64,000 bases of DNA from Marsupella aquatica (taxonomy: Eukaryota > Marchantiophyta). Below the pieces are notes generated by a model, which was given only the letters and a program-made list of their open reading frames with translations, had not been told where the DNA came from and did not search any database. Made by a program: the position numbers and the translations under genes. Shown here one piece after another: positions 47,485-59,599 of this stretch. Position 1 is the stretch's first letter, and the number at the start of each line of letters is the position of its first letter. The stretch is from assembly GCA_973895155.1 (NCBI GenBank), contig OZ316892.1:22134001-22198000 (forward strand), in the 5' to 3' direction.

Positions 47485-49850
47485 GCCCTGCTGGTGCAAC
47501 TAAAAACTTGCTAAAGAAGAGGCCCTGGACTCCCCGCTGCCCAGGTATTTATCCTGGTAGCGGATCTGTCCAGAACTTTGTTGCGTAAGCTTAATCTATC
47601 CTATCTGTAATCTACCTAACTGTACAGCGAGGCAGGAGCACAAGTCTAAGTGTCAGGGCCGTCTTTTTGTCTTGATCCTAATCCTAAACTTGGAGATCTG
47701 AGCTCGCCCTGCCCACTCATGCATGCCTCCTACCTCCATGTCCACCCTTCTTAAAAGGAACGGCGCCCTTGCACCATCACAACACCGGTGGTGGACCCTC
47801 AATGGACGCCCCTAATGCCTCCCCCGCAGCCACTGCCGTCGGTCCGTCCTCTGACAGATTACCTGCCCCGGACCGAGTCAACTCTTCATCGGCTTGACTG
47901 GATCCACCCTCGGCTTCGGCCCTAGCATCGGTCACGGCCCTCGATACGGCTTCGGCCTCCCCGACATGTTCTAGTGGAGGATCCGGTACCTCGGCTTCAT
48001 CAATAGCTGTCCCGGCCTCGGCCTTGCCATCCCCACCTTCTTCAACAGGTGGATCTACTACCGTAATCATGCCGGAGGTTGGTGCCGGGTTGACCTAGCC
48101 TCCTGGGTCACAACGGCTTGGTAAGCCGTATAACTCCCAGACCCAGAAGGTTTCCGCTTCTTCTTCTTCCCTGTTTTGGTAGCTGGTCCCTTCCCCTTGC
48201 TACCTACCTCCGGCACCGGGGCGTGTGTCTCGGCTTGTCTTTCGGCCAGTACCCCTCCTGGTAACGGAGTTCCCACAATTGGAGTTGCCAGATGAAGCTA
48301 AGCACTTAAATACTGCGGCCTGTTTCTTCAGCCACTCCGTTTGGTTGTCGGCCCGCCGCTGTAAGTTCTCCATCTTCCTGGTGGTTTCCTCCAACTCCTC
48401 CTAGGCTTCCTCCACGTCCTTCCGTCCCTCTTGCAGCTCCTTTCTGGCTTCTTCCAATTCCAATTTTAAGGTAGCCCTCTCCTCCTGGGTTGCTCTTAGC
48501 TCCTTGTCGAGCTCCGCTACGACCTCAAACTCCATTTTATTCATCTTGGAATAAGTCTGGTCGAGCTGGTCGTCCTTCTCATGTAGGTCAGCCTTGAAGC
48601 TGGCCGTCAGGGATGCAAGCTCCTGTTGCAGCGCAATAATCCCTTGATAGGATTTCCCTAACTCGGCCTCCTCTACTAAAGGGCTCCGCTGATATCCTTG
48701 AGCTCTCCTTTCAACGCCCTCTCCCTTCTTTGAGTCTCCGCCATGGACCGGTTGTTGGCGGTTATGTGGGCCTCTTCTGCGTCCCTCAGCTCCTGCTTCC
48801 ACTTTTCCCTGTCCTTGACCGCGTTGGCCAACTCTCCTTGGGTTCAAGTTAGTTTATCCTTGATAATCTGATTGCTAGACTGAGCGGCATCCAATTGTCC
48901 TTGCATGATGTTTAGCTCATGCCGCTTAATCCGCAGCTCATCTTGGGCTTTCTTAGCCGCCTGCAGGTCTTCCACCTCGGCTTCCATCTCCCTAAGCCGC
49001 CGGATGACCTCGTCCTTCTTGCTTCTCTCCAAAGCCACCGCTTCTTCTAATCGGTGCTTCTCCAACATCTCCCTCTGGAAAAAAGGTCCCTGCTCCAACT
49101 CCTCCCCAAAGATGCTGAGCGCCAGGTCCCCACACATCTCCCCGTACTCCATGGCTCTATCTTTAGCATAGGTGGAGTAAGTAGAAGTCATCGGCATTAA
49201 CCACCTCGGCCTCTATTCCCAAGCCGCCTTGCGGATTTCTTCTACGGTGGCAAGAGGGTTGCTTCTTTTTTTGGCAAGCCACCTGATGTCCTCCGGCCAA
49301 TCTCCTCCTGGTAAATCTTTCTCCCTAGCTAGGGCTGCTTTCTCTTCCTCCCTAAGTCACTCCTGAAATTCTTGTGCCGTCTGCTTTATGCCGTCAAAGC
49401 TCGGGGGAGCAACCTCTGGTGGGGGAGACTCGGGGCTACTCTGTTGGGTGGGGTCTCCTTGAACTACTCTTGGAAGCATGGGGATAAATCGGCCACAGGT
49501 CCTTACTCCTGGAACATGATGATCCGACCCATAGTCTGAGTTATCATTGCTGTAGTCCTCCACCGCCTCCTCCACTGCTTGGACTCCCGGCTTCCCCCTC
49601 TGTTCCCCTGGTCCTACCGTGAAAACGGCCTCACAGATCACGGGCTCTAGTTCCTCCTGTGGTTTCCAGGCTGTCCTCTCCCTCTGCTTTCCGCGGGAAG
49701 GAGCCTTAGGCTGCTCTGCCTCTGATTCGGGGCTTGAAGCTCCCACATACATTCAAACTCCCGGCTTGTGTTCCGGCCTCCTTCTCTCGTTGGCTCCGGT
49801 AAAGGGGTTTTCCCTCCTGAGTCGGCTTAAGTCGGCCTTTGGGGCAGTGT
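47485..49850 (-). pseudogene. P1 coding remnant (coiled-coil part)
   Basis: Matches P2 positions 31465-33760. Minus-strand fragments at 47777-48070, 48067-48276, 48200-48394, 48401-48847, 48844-49197 and 49357-49752 cover the coiled coil and Ala/Glu tail in changing frames, so several indels have accumulated. It contains blocks like those of P2 (for example YGEMCGDLALSIFGEELEQGPFF) and one insertion relative to P2 near 49620-49700. It continues at 53827 beyond the LTR insertion. Confidence 0.75.
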
Positions 49851-50057
49851 TGTGGTAAGCGTTTTAGATGAAACTTGTATAAAATGTATCTTAGAAACTC
49901 GAATTCGTTCCCGTAGGGAATAAAGGAAATCGATTTATGATGGTATTAAGGTCTTTGAGATCTTTAGGAGTCTCTCTCCTTACACAAATACTATGTATCA
50001 CTCAAAATATTTATGATCAATCATTTTAATATGGAAACTCTCAGACTATCGCTCCTT

Positions 50058-50200
50058 TGTTGTGGGAGAAATGAGACAAAGAGTTAGTTCCATCTTTACT
50101 CTTGGTAGAATATGTACATGTGGCTACAGCCTAAGTAGTTAGGGTAGTTACATAGGTAGTTATCCCAAAGGTAGACTTAACTCAAGTATGAGTTACAACA
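50058..50200 (-). repeat. S2 LTR, left copy
   Basis: 143 bp; the same as the right copy by eye, which suggests recent insertion. Confidence 0.9.
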
Positions 50201-52901
50201 CTCCCCCTTTGTAACATTGGGGTTGAAATGTTACAATCAAGAGTCTACTTTGGGTATATTCAGTGGTATACAATAGGTTTTGTTTATGTCTAGCCTATTT
50301 TATAAATGGTGTAGTCATCGCAAGTCTACTATAAATGAATGTCAAGCTTCTCCTAATAGATGTCTTATAATTCATGTTGTATGGTAAAGTGTAAGTGGGG
50401 GATGTAACCTCATTAAAACCTCCCCTACTTTCTTTGTGGGAGGAAAGAGTATTACCATCCCCATGGGTGTAACATAATTGGGTTTAAGCATATAGTGTAT
50501 GTGTAATTTCTACAAAGTCTCTTAAGGTGCTTGTCAGCACTATAGGCTTGTTGAAGATCCTCCTTGGTTGATTGTTTCTCGTGTCTCCTTCCAATCGGGA
50601 AATGGAGACTCCTTGATGGTCACAGATTACATGCCATGACAAAGCAAAGTATTAGTACAAAATGAAGATGATATGGTGTAATCCATGGCTTTGGAATTGG
50701 ATTGGGTGTCCAATCCTAGATTTGGTGTGGGCATAACCTATTTGAACCATATCACGTACCATATCCATAACATAGGGTTATCATATTGGGGTATGGCGCA
50801 CCATCTCTTATGGTGCCTTACCATGCCATGTCTCACCTTATGGTACCTTATGACCTGGTACTGTACCTCATATTATCATATGGTACTTTAATATCCAGTA
50901 TACCTCATCAAGTATTGGTAAGTGATTGTGTTAACATCATGTTCAATCATTTATAAAAATTCCTTAGATTTCATGATTTGCCATATGCATGGAATAAAGT
51001 TCCATTTTTAGGTATTCATTGGTGCGAAAGGCACTTGTGCAATAGGCACATCCCATGGGTTACATTGCTTGATGTCAAGTCTTACTTGAGGTCTCCCCCT
51101 CAATTTGTCATTTACTTCCATGTGCAGTACGCACTCATTGGCTTCCATGTGTAGTAGGCACGGAGCTGAACTTTTAAGTGCCGTAGGCAGCTTTTAAATG
51201 CAGTAGGCACGTTGGGAAAAACAATTCTCCCCCTGAATTTGTGAATGGCAATTCTTATATGGTAATCTTTCCAATAGATATCTTTCATTTTAATGCCATT
51301 TCGTCCCCGTTCTTAGTATGTGTGTTTCCCTGGTTCAGTGCACATTGTTCTTTGTATACGCAAATCTATTTGATGGGTTTTGCAATTAAGGAGGGTTTGC
51401 ACTTAGCGGTATGTTCTCGACGTTTTCTTGACGTTTCAGCGTTTTTGTTGCGAGATTTGTTCTTTGCTGCGCGCGTTCCCTTCGTGCTCTTATCCTCCTT
51501 TCTCCAAGCTTCTCTTGGTTCGTGCTCCCAATGGTCAACTCGTAAGCTCATAACACCAATGCCCCTACCCCTGGTCGTGGATTGTTCCATCTTATCCATG
51601 CATACTGCCAATCTCACGAGAACTGTTGTTTACCAAAACTGGCATTCTGTGTCCTTCTGTGCTATAGGTGCCATAACTTTGGGACTCCCATTGGTCATCG
51701 CTATCCTCCTTACTTTCCTCATCCGTGTGTTTGCCTTTGATAACGAGGAAGAAGAAATCGAAGGCACAAAAAATGCCTAAGGGAGAGAACTTTCCGCGGC
51801 GCGACACAGTGTCTGAGTCCCCTCTTCTCTTCTCCACTTTGTTTTCCTCGTACTCGGGCGACATCTCCTGAGCAGCCGAGGCCTTTATCCGCGGCTTACC
51901 GTAATGTAGTTGCATGACACAATTCACCGCATTCCTTGCATTGCTATCTTTCAACGTAGCAGACCTCCGAACAATTGTAGGAGTTTCCAGTGGCTTCGCT
52001 CTCAATTCAATGTGCTTGCATAGTTTTCTTGGTCACAGTTTTCGGTAAGAAGAATGAGAAATCAATCCAATTAACTTCATCAACTCCAGGAACTCACAAA
52101 CAGATTGGTAGTACCGGTGGAGAAAGAGTAAGAGAACGTAGTGAAACGGACTGGACCAGGACTATTGACGCATGTGTGAACTAATGTGGCGCAGGCCAGT
52201 TCAGAATGCAAAGCAGGACTACGATGAAAATTCATTCGCGGATAACAATGAAAGAATCACTGTGTGACTTTGGGAACTAAGACCCTAAGCGGGGATAGCA
52301 TTGCCTTTCCCGCAGTCCTCATTGCACGACAGGAATGAAGAGACACAGCAGGAATTCCGCAGGGACCATGATATCTTCGTAATCCTTGCCACTGTGCAGA
52401 ATTAACCTAGGAATTTGATAACTTCCGAGGCAATAGGTCGCTTCAAAACTGAAATATCGACGAGGCATCATCGCAATTCTGCACTTAAAGTTGACAGAGA
52501 CACCAAGATCGAGGGAATCCATTGCTCAAAAAATTTGTTAAAAATGAGAAGAAGACATCCAATAGCAACCATGAAAGTTAGGACGAGCGGGATCCCAACG
52601 TGCATAGCCCAAGCCAACAACAAATGATGCGGACGCCATTTGCTCACAATACATTCCACTTTCCCTTCACACAATTGGCCGCATTCAAGCTAACATCAAA
52701 TGCCATCTTCGTCCACATTCCGCCTCAATTCAGAGTGCAAAGCGAGCTACAGCGCTTCAAGCAGTTCTCGCAGAAAAAAAAACTAAAAAAAACTTTGGCA
52801 CATTCAAATCACGTCTTCAGGGCTCTCCCTCCTTTCTTTGTCTTAGGTTGAATCAGTCATGGCCTAAAAATTCAGCCAGTCTTAGGCTCGTGCTGATAAC
52901 G

Positions 52902-53044
52902 TGTTGTGGGAGAAATGAGACAAAGAGTTAGTTCCATCTTTACTCTTGGTAGAATATGTACATGTGGCTACAGCCTAAGTAGTTAGGGTAGTTACATAGG
53001 TAGTTATCCCAAAGGTAGACTTAACTCAAGTATGAGTTACAACA
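52902..53044 (-). repeat. S2 LTR, right copy
   Basis: 143 bp; preceded by the primer-site-like sequence. Confidence 0.9.
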
Positions 53045-53826
53045 TCCTTCTCAATAAAAGTTTGATTTTCATTCCATTCCTAAATTCCTTATACTCAACA
53101 GAGATCGGCTTTACATTAGGAATTTCACTACAATTCTCTAAACTCTAGATTTCAGAACTTTACTCATATTTTTCCATACAAAACCAAAGAAACGTTTTCT
53201 CAAAATGTATTCATTCATTCCAAGGTTTGCAAAAAATGCACGAGGAAATCATGAATAACAGTAGAATTTGGGTGGTGCATTTTCTCATTTCTGCGATTCT
53301 TCCTCCTAAGCCCAACCTAGCATGAGGAAAAGACCCATACTGGTCACAAATCGTTTCCAGAGAAAATGACAAGGCAATTTTTCCTGGGAGTTCAATTGTA
53401 ATACTCCCTCACAAATCAAAGAGATTTGAAAAGGTTACTTAACTACCTAAAAACTAACTATTGATGGAAGATCTGAAAAGGTGAGTAGTTTGAACTACTT
53501 TCCTAAGCTAAGATTCCTAATGATGGCTAAACTAGTCTAACTAAGCTAAATTCTATCCAATGAGCTCAATCTAGGAAAAGGGAGAGAAAAAATGGTTTAA
53601 GAGATGCTGAATCAGAATTCAACTTAAAACGCCTGAGCGATTCTTCCGATATAAAAGCAATTGTCGATTAAAAAGGATTCTTCAATGTGAAAGCAATTTA
53701 GAGCTTTAACTCCTTCATTTTCTCTAAGTGACTTCATTTTGTCACTTAAAATGCTTCAAAAGTTTTGAAAAGTGTAAATTTAATACTCCTTAGAATACTT
53801 CCTCAAAAAAGGCTTTCCACAAGTGT

Positions 53827-54101
53827 CCTGTACCGGTGCCGTTGCCGTTGCCGTTCTCTCCTTCTCCACCAATTTCAGCAGATTCTGCATGCCTGATTGG
53901 TGCATCGGCAAGTCTTCTTTCCTTGGCCGAAACACCTGCTCGATCGTAGGACTAGCAGGTTGGTTGGGCTCTTCTGTTGCCGGCCTCTGCTCCGGAACTT
54001 CCTCCGGTGCCCTTGCCGATAGGGGAAGTACTGGGGCAAAGATTTGACTTCTGGCATACCGGCACAACAGCGGCATGTGATAGCCAAGCTGGGACACGCT
54101 T
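53827..54101 (-). pseudogene. P1 coding remnant (domain/coiled-coil junction)
   Basis: Matches P2 33768-34050: SxLGYHMPLLCRYAR, then P-rich linker, then VFRPRKEDLPMHQSGMQNLLKLVEKE. It shows the sense codon CAG where P2 has TAG. It stops where R' begins. Confidence 0.8.
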
Positions 54102-54920
54102 TGTGGTGCGTCCCATGGCTCCCTAAACCCAAGAAACCCCCTGCACAAGCCGATTCCCACAGGTTTCGCACTTGGCGAGGCTGTTGAGCATAGACAACGA
54201 TCGCAACGGCAAGCCCATGAACCATCCAACGCACAATAGTCGACACAAGAGATACGTGGTTCACCTCCTTGAGGCTACGTCCACGGGAACACACAAGAGA
54301 GCTTTACTGAACTCTAAGCCCGTCGGCTATACCGAGTCTCCACAGTGTAAGCTCTCCCTATCTCTCAAGTGGCTCCATAACAATGAGCCTTGGTTCTTCC
54401 TCTCCAAGCACACATGCCTCTTATGATATAGTGTGCAACTTAGTTGTACCTAACCACATAGTTGTACCTAATCACGTAGTTGTACCTAACCACATAGTTG
54501 TACCTAATCACGTAGTTGTACCTAACCACGTAGTTGTACCAACCCACGTTGTTGTACCAACCACGTCATACCTAACCTAGACGTAAGAGTAAATACCCAA
54601 CAGAGGCTGTTTTCGCGGCTTAGCGGCATGGGACGCTGTTAACTTCTTTCTACTACTACTATTAACATTTTACACACATATACTGGACAGATCCTTCATC
54701 GGGTCATGAGATACGTAGCCGGCCTAATCTAGGCCTTCCCTTGTCTTCCCCTCCTTTTGGTTAGGTATGTTTGGATTCCGCCGCCAGAATGATCCCCAAT
54801 AGGCTTGGTTAAGCCGCTAAGACCTCTCTCAGCTCGACACATCCAACTCTCACTCCCTTGCTTACTTTCCTTCATCTATTAGTTGATGTGGGCACTCTTC
54901 ACACAAGTTAATGCGACACA
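54102..54920 (-). repeat. P terminal repeat R', interrupted by a solo LTR
   Basis: Starts TGTGGTGCGTCCC like the other R copies and matches them to GCGACACA at 54920, where similarity ends. The solo LTR 54182-54602 is inserted in it. Head-to-tail with P1. Confidence 0.85.
54182..54602 (-). mobile_element. solo LTR of the copia C1 family (421 bp)
   Basis: Inverted relative to 5334-5772. Starts TGTTGAGC and ends CCCAACA. Five-bp duplication GAGGC at 54177-54181 and 54603-54607. It has seven copies of the 18-bp unit against eight in C1. Solo LTRs arise by recombination between the two LTRs of a full element. Confidence 0.95.
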
Positions 54921-57900
54921 TGTCGTGGAGGGTAACTCACGGGTAGCACACAACCCAAGCAAAGATATTGATATCTCTACCAGTTCATTCCCATGGAAGA
55001 GCTTAGGGTGGGACCGCAAGGGGAAGACGGATGAACGAACCTTTTAGAAACCAAACAAAACCCCACCTCTATCTTCCAAGAGGCTGGAGAGTTTTCTCCA
55101 CTTCAAAACAATAGACTACAACGACAAAACAACAAGACCTAACTCTCCACAAGGACCCCTCCTCATGAGAGTGCCAAATTTACTAAAGTTCTTTACACAA
55201 GGTGACCAGGGAAAACCTGTAAGAAATCACCCTGCTAAAAGCTCATTGGAACAAACCATGTTGCTGGGGTCACATCAGCTCCTCCTACCATCAATTGGTT
55301 TGCGAAACAAAACTAGGGGCTGAGCCCATTGTACCTGATTGCAACCCAATCTCAAGCACCCAAGTTTCAGTAGCCCTTGACCAGATCAGTACTTCTTGTC
55401 ACTTCCCAGCTCTGAAGATTCAGATTGTCACTCCTGGGGGTGTCTACTAACTCCGGCCAACAAAACAGCCAAATCAGGACAGCAAACCACACATGGTGAG
55501 AAGGTTGCACTTTCAGATTTACTAAAGTGTTCCAAACACAACGGCCAGGGAAAACCTATAATCGTTTTGCCAAAAGTCCACAGCTAGAGACACCAAAGCA
55601 TCATAAGGAATCGCCAATATGCTGCCCAGGTATACTGCCCGAACCAGGGAAAACCTGAAATCACAACACAATATTCTCTCCTCACTGAACCTCCAAGAAA
55701 ATCAATTAGATTGGGTACAAGGTAACATCCAGGTACTCAATCCTTCTAAAGCTTAGTTCTCATGCCAACTACAGAATTGGAGTCATAGCAAAGAATGATG
55801 CAAGAAAAAGAGACTTTATGTAACATCATAAATTTTCCTGGTAGAAATAGAACCTCTATCCAGGGTCCTTCTCCTCACTTCTCTACAACTGTCCAATTAT
55901 GGGATCAAATGCTTGTGGATCTTAGTTTCCACTCCATGTGGATGAAGTTTTCACTAAGCAACCAAGCATCTGTCCCTCCACACAAGAAACTACAATCCTT
56001 AAATACTTTTCAGCCACTCCAATCCACTCCAATCCAATCCTCACCATGGGCTGAGTGTTCCCCTTTCTTACTAGCTCCTAATCAAGCTCCTACTTCCATT
56101 CAATCCTCGTCCATGTGCTTCAAATCATAGAATCGAATTTCGCGCAGAAAAGTTGGAAGCTGCAGACCCCCCTCCGGCATCTGATTTTTCTCTCACCAAC
56201 CAGACCTCGGTTGGTGCTCATAATTTTCCAGAAGGTGCGCCTACTTCCCTTATACCTCCACAAAAAATATCAGTCAATTTGGTCAAGCGAATGTGGCTCC
56301 AGAAAATATTTGGTGTCGTTGATGTTTCCTATCATTCGTTTCCGGGAATTTCAACTTCGGCGACTTGCGAGTGGAACTTCTAACTCCATTTCGACCTTCC
56401 CTTCCAACCTACCACCTTCTTTCTCATGTGCTTCCCACTCACAACTAATCACCATCACCATCTTCCCACCAATCAATTGATTACAACAACATTCGTTTGC
56501 TTGAAGGTGCGGAATCAGATTTGTACCAAAAGCTAGAAAGCTGTAGACCTCCCTCCGGCATCTGATTTTTCTCTCACCAACCAACCGGTTGGTGATCATA
56601 ATTTTCCAGAAGGTGCGCCTACTTCCCTTCTACCTCCACAAAAAATATCAGCCAATTTGGTCGAGCGAATGTGACTCCAGAAAATATTTGGTGTCGCTGA
56701 TTTTTCTTACCATGAGTTTTCCGCGATTTTGACTTCGACAACTTGTGAGTGGAACTTCTAACTCCATTTCGACTTGTCTTTCCAGGCCACGATTGCTTCA
56801 CTTCATTTCTTGCAACTGATGATCACCTAATCCACCATATCTCATCAATCAATTGTTGATGGAGTCTTCACTCCTACCTAACTCCGTATTTCAATCAATC
56901 TTATCACCAACTAAGTAATTTCCTATTTCTTTCTTTACTCCTTTGATTCATCTACCTCTTCTTTCCTCTTCTTTTGACTACCCTCATCCACATGAGAGTA
57001 CCATCTTTAGGAGTACCCCTCTTTTCACTCATGAGTACCCCCCCTGGTTAACTCGTAACAAAACGGCCAAACGGCTTAGCGGCCTAGTGATTTTGCGGCA
57101 AAACTACTAGACACCTATTTCTTGAGATTTTTAAAAATCTAACTTGAACTCCGTTTGTGCTGAAATTTTGCCAGTGCGTTTCCTCTACCTATAATCTATT
57201 ACCTGACAAAAACTCAGACTTTTTGGACTAATCTAAGTCTACCAATAAAATACCCAAAGATGCTAATTTAGTATAAAGTTGTAAAAACAGAAAACTATTC
57301 TAAGTGTCAAAGAACCAAAGTGTTAATATGCAAAAAAAAATGACTCTAACTTCCTAACGACATGTCCGTTTTGTCTGATATTTTCTTGGGTAGATTCTCT
57401 ATCTAAAATCTATCTACTCATCAAAATTTGAGAGTTTTTCATGACCTACAAAGATTTGATTAAAATATCATAAAATGCTACTCTATCTTAAAACTATCAC
57501 TATTAACTTTTCACTTAATCTTCTAGGTTCAAAGTTGACCAAGGCCTAAAGCCTTCAACTACACTGAAATTACATAGAAAGAGGTAACTATAAGTCTTAA
57601 TAAGCTCAAAAATTAACTAACAACCCTGTGTGACACCTTTAAGGGGGCGCACAGGAACAACGCGGATGTGAGCGCGGAGAAGTGAGAGATTGCACAGACC
57701 AATATGCAAAGATTGAGGAAGAGCGCGGATTAGAGCGCAAACAAGTAAGGGACGCAAAAGAGTGAGGCAGAAAGAGAAGGTCTGGGGATTAGTGATAAAG
57801 ATGAGCGCCAAACCTAAGGTGTCACACCGTGGAAGAGTGACGAGGAAGGAACGACATCCACTTCAAGGGATAACGTACCGCACGTAATGCACAACACTAA

Positions 57901-58277
57901 AGTACGCAATAGATACAGGAGATCCTAACTATACTTCGATACGTACATGTTAACGGCCCAAACAAGAAAGTACACAATGCTAACGCGAGTACTGACCACC
58001 ACTAGTACGAGAGAGTTTAGGGTACAATTAGGGACTTTGGCCTACAACTCAAATGAGTTCGAATGTAGGAGACCCTCACCGTCATTTCATTTCGAGGCCT
58101 ACTGAGACGTGTCAACATCTCGGTGCGTCAGCTCAAAGAGGAAATGGTTGCCCACATGCATTATCATCTGGGTGGCTTAACTAAAAGAGGAAATTGGGGT
58201 TAAGAGAAGGGGGAAGAGCACAAGTCAACAAGATCAAGGAGGGTTTGTTGGAGGAGACTTAATAAAGGCGGCCAATT
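54921..58277. other. unassigned region with a 235-bp direct repeat
   Basis: Begins TGTCGTGGAGGG at the R' break, so a long LTR is possible, but I find no matching end. Two direct copies of about 235 bp lie at 56149-56393 and 56530-56772 (offset about 380). A 12-bp inverted repeat GTGTGACACCTT (57628-57639) and AAGGTGTCACAC (57816-57827) bounds 200 bp and may be a MITE. No gene is recognised. Confidence 0.5.
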
Positions 58278-58301
58278 ATGTTTAGGGTTTAGGGTTTAGG
58301 G
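58278..58301 (+). repeat. interstitial telomere-like TTTAGGG x3
   Basis: Three plant-type telomere units in tandem at 58278-58301, just before the tandem arrays. Confidence 0.8.
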
Positions 58302-58385
58302 TAAAATATGAGAAGTAGAAAAAAGTCCAACACTCTAGCGAACTGCACGGTAGAAAAGTAAGCTTCTTGGGTCAAAAAGGTCGCC

Positions 58386-59395
58386 AGCCTCTCGGAGACC
58401 CTCTCTGAGATGGAGTCGTGGGCGTACTTTGGCCAGATGACACCACTTGTGGACCCTGTTAACAGTTTCAAAGGGTTAGCTACAACATACACTGTGTCTC
58501 TCAGAGACCCTCTCCGAGATGAAATTAAGGGTATTCCATTTCAAAGAAAGGACCCAAATTGGTTCTATCCAACATCCGATGTCAGAGACCCTCTCTGAGA
58601 TGGAGTGGTGTGGCCCGAACGGCCAGACGACAACAATTGTCAATCGCGTCTTGGGTGGAAAGGGAAGCGAGATTGCAACCCAATCGCTCGGAGACCCTCT
58701 CTGAGATGGAGCCGTGTGCCCCAAGTGGCCAGAGAGCAGTTCTCCCAGATCGCATATTGGGTCAGAAAGGTCGCCAAATGAGACCCAGCCTCTCGGAGAC
58801 CCTCTCTGAGATGGAGTCGTGGGCGTACTTTGGCCAGATGACACCACTTGTGGACCCTGTTAACAGTTTCAAAGGGTTAGCTACAACATACACTGTGTCT
58901 CTCAGAGACCCTCTCCGAGATGAAATTAAGGGTATTCCATTTCAAAGAAAGGACCCAAATTGGTTCTATCCAACATCCGATGTCAGAGACCCTCTCTGAG
59001 ATGGAGTGGTGTGGCCCGAACGGCCAGACGACAACAATTGTCAATCGCGTCTTGGGTGGAAAGGGAAGCGAGATTGCAACCCAATCGCTCGGAGACCCTC
59101 TCTGAGATGGAGCCGTGTGCCCCAAGTGGCCAGAGAGCAGTTCTCCCAGATCGCATATTGGGTCAGAAAGGTCGCCAAATGAGACCCAGCCTCTCGGAGA
59201 CCCTCTCTGAGATGGAGTCGTGGGCGTACTTTGGCCAGATGACACCACTTGTGGACCCTGTTAACAGTTTCAAAGGGTTAGCTACAACATACACTGTCTC
59301 TCAGAGACCCTCTCCGAGATGAAATTAAGGGTATTCCGTTTCAAAGGAAGGACCCAAATTGGTTCTATCCCACATTCGATGTCAGAGACCCTCGC
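58386..59395 (+). repeat. 401-bp tandem array with GAGACCCTCTC palindromes
   Basis: Units start at 58386, 58787 and 59188 (period exactly 401); the third is partial. Each unit carries four copies of a dyad, such as CTCGGAGACCCTCTCTGAG or TCTCAGAGACCCTCTCCGAGA, at spacings of roughly 85-106 bp. ORFs through it on both strands are repeat by-products. Confidence 0.9.
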
Positions 59396-59599
59396 CAAAA
59401 TACAAGGATGAACCCAAAAGTGCATGCAAAAACTGACCGTACAGTACTTTTCAATGTTTTTACAATGTAATTCTGTATGGATTGCGTGTCCGTACAAATC
59501 TACTATCTTAGAGAGGCTCGCCGAGTACAAATACTGTTGCCCAAATGACCCGAGTCCATCTCAGAGACCCCCACCGAGAATAATTTAGGGTGGAAACTA

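Larger units (their letters stand above)
50058..53044 (-). mobile_element. small LTR retrotransposon S2, apparently non-autonomous
   Basis: Two 143-bp LTRs (50058-50200, 52902-53044) look identical and end TGTTG/CAACA. TSD TCCTT is at 50053-50057 and 53045-53049. A polypurine tract (CTCCCCCTTTG read on the plus strand, from 50201) and a primer-site-like CTCGTGCTGATAACG (52888-52901) put the element on the minus strand. The 2.7-kb interior shows no gag, integrase or RT. A plus-strand ORF of 179 codons (51241-51780) with hydrophobic segments and minus-strand ORFs at 51592-52005 and 52468-52674 are unrecognised. Confidence 0.88.
49851..53821. mobile_element. solo-LTR-like element S1, TSD AGTGT, with nested S2
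   Basis: Begins TGTGGTAAGC and ends GCTTTCCACA (TGTGG/CCACA). The flanking duplication AGTGT is at 49846-49850 and 53822-53826, and removing the element restores the P reading seen in P2. Without the nested S2 it is about 980 bp with no ORF, consistent with a solo LTR. Confidence 0.85.
9677..54101 (-). mobile_element. P1: P-family element split by a CACTA and an LTR insertion
   Basis: P1 consists of 9677-10254, 47485-49850 and 53827-54101, read on the minus strand from 54101 down. P2 (30880-35505) is the uninterrupted guide: 9677-10254 matches 30880-31464, 47485-49850 matches 31465-33760, and 53827-54101 matches 33768-34050. The 10254/47485 junction reads like the unbroken P2 sequence (CTACTTGATCC then AGCC), which proves the CACTA insertion. 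P1 lacks the first part of the P reading frame and directly abuts another P terminal repeat at 54102. The coding part has several frameshifts and is degenerate. Confidence 0.8.

Noticed and set aside
57628-57827. MITE bounded by GTGTGACACCTT
   Set aside because: Perfect 12-bp inverted repeat but no target duplication; kept only as a note in the region entry.
58476-59248. Two identical 123-codon minus ORFs and their plus-strand partners
   Set aside because: By-products of the 401-bp tandem array.
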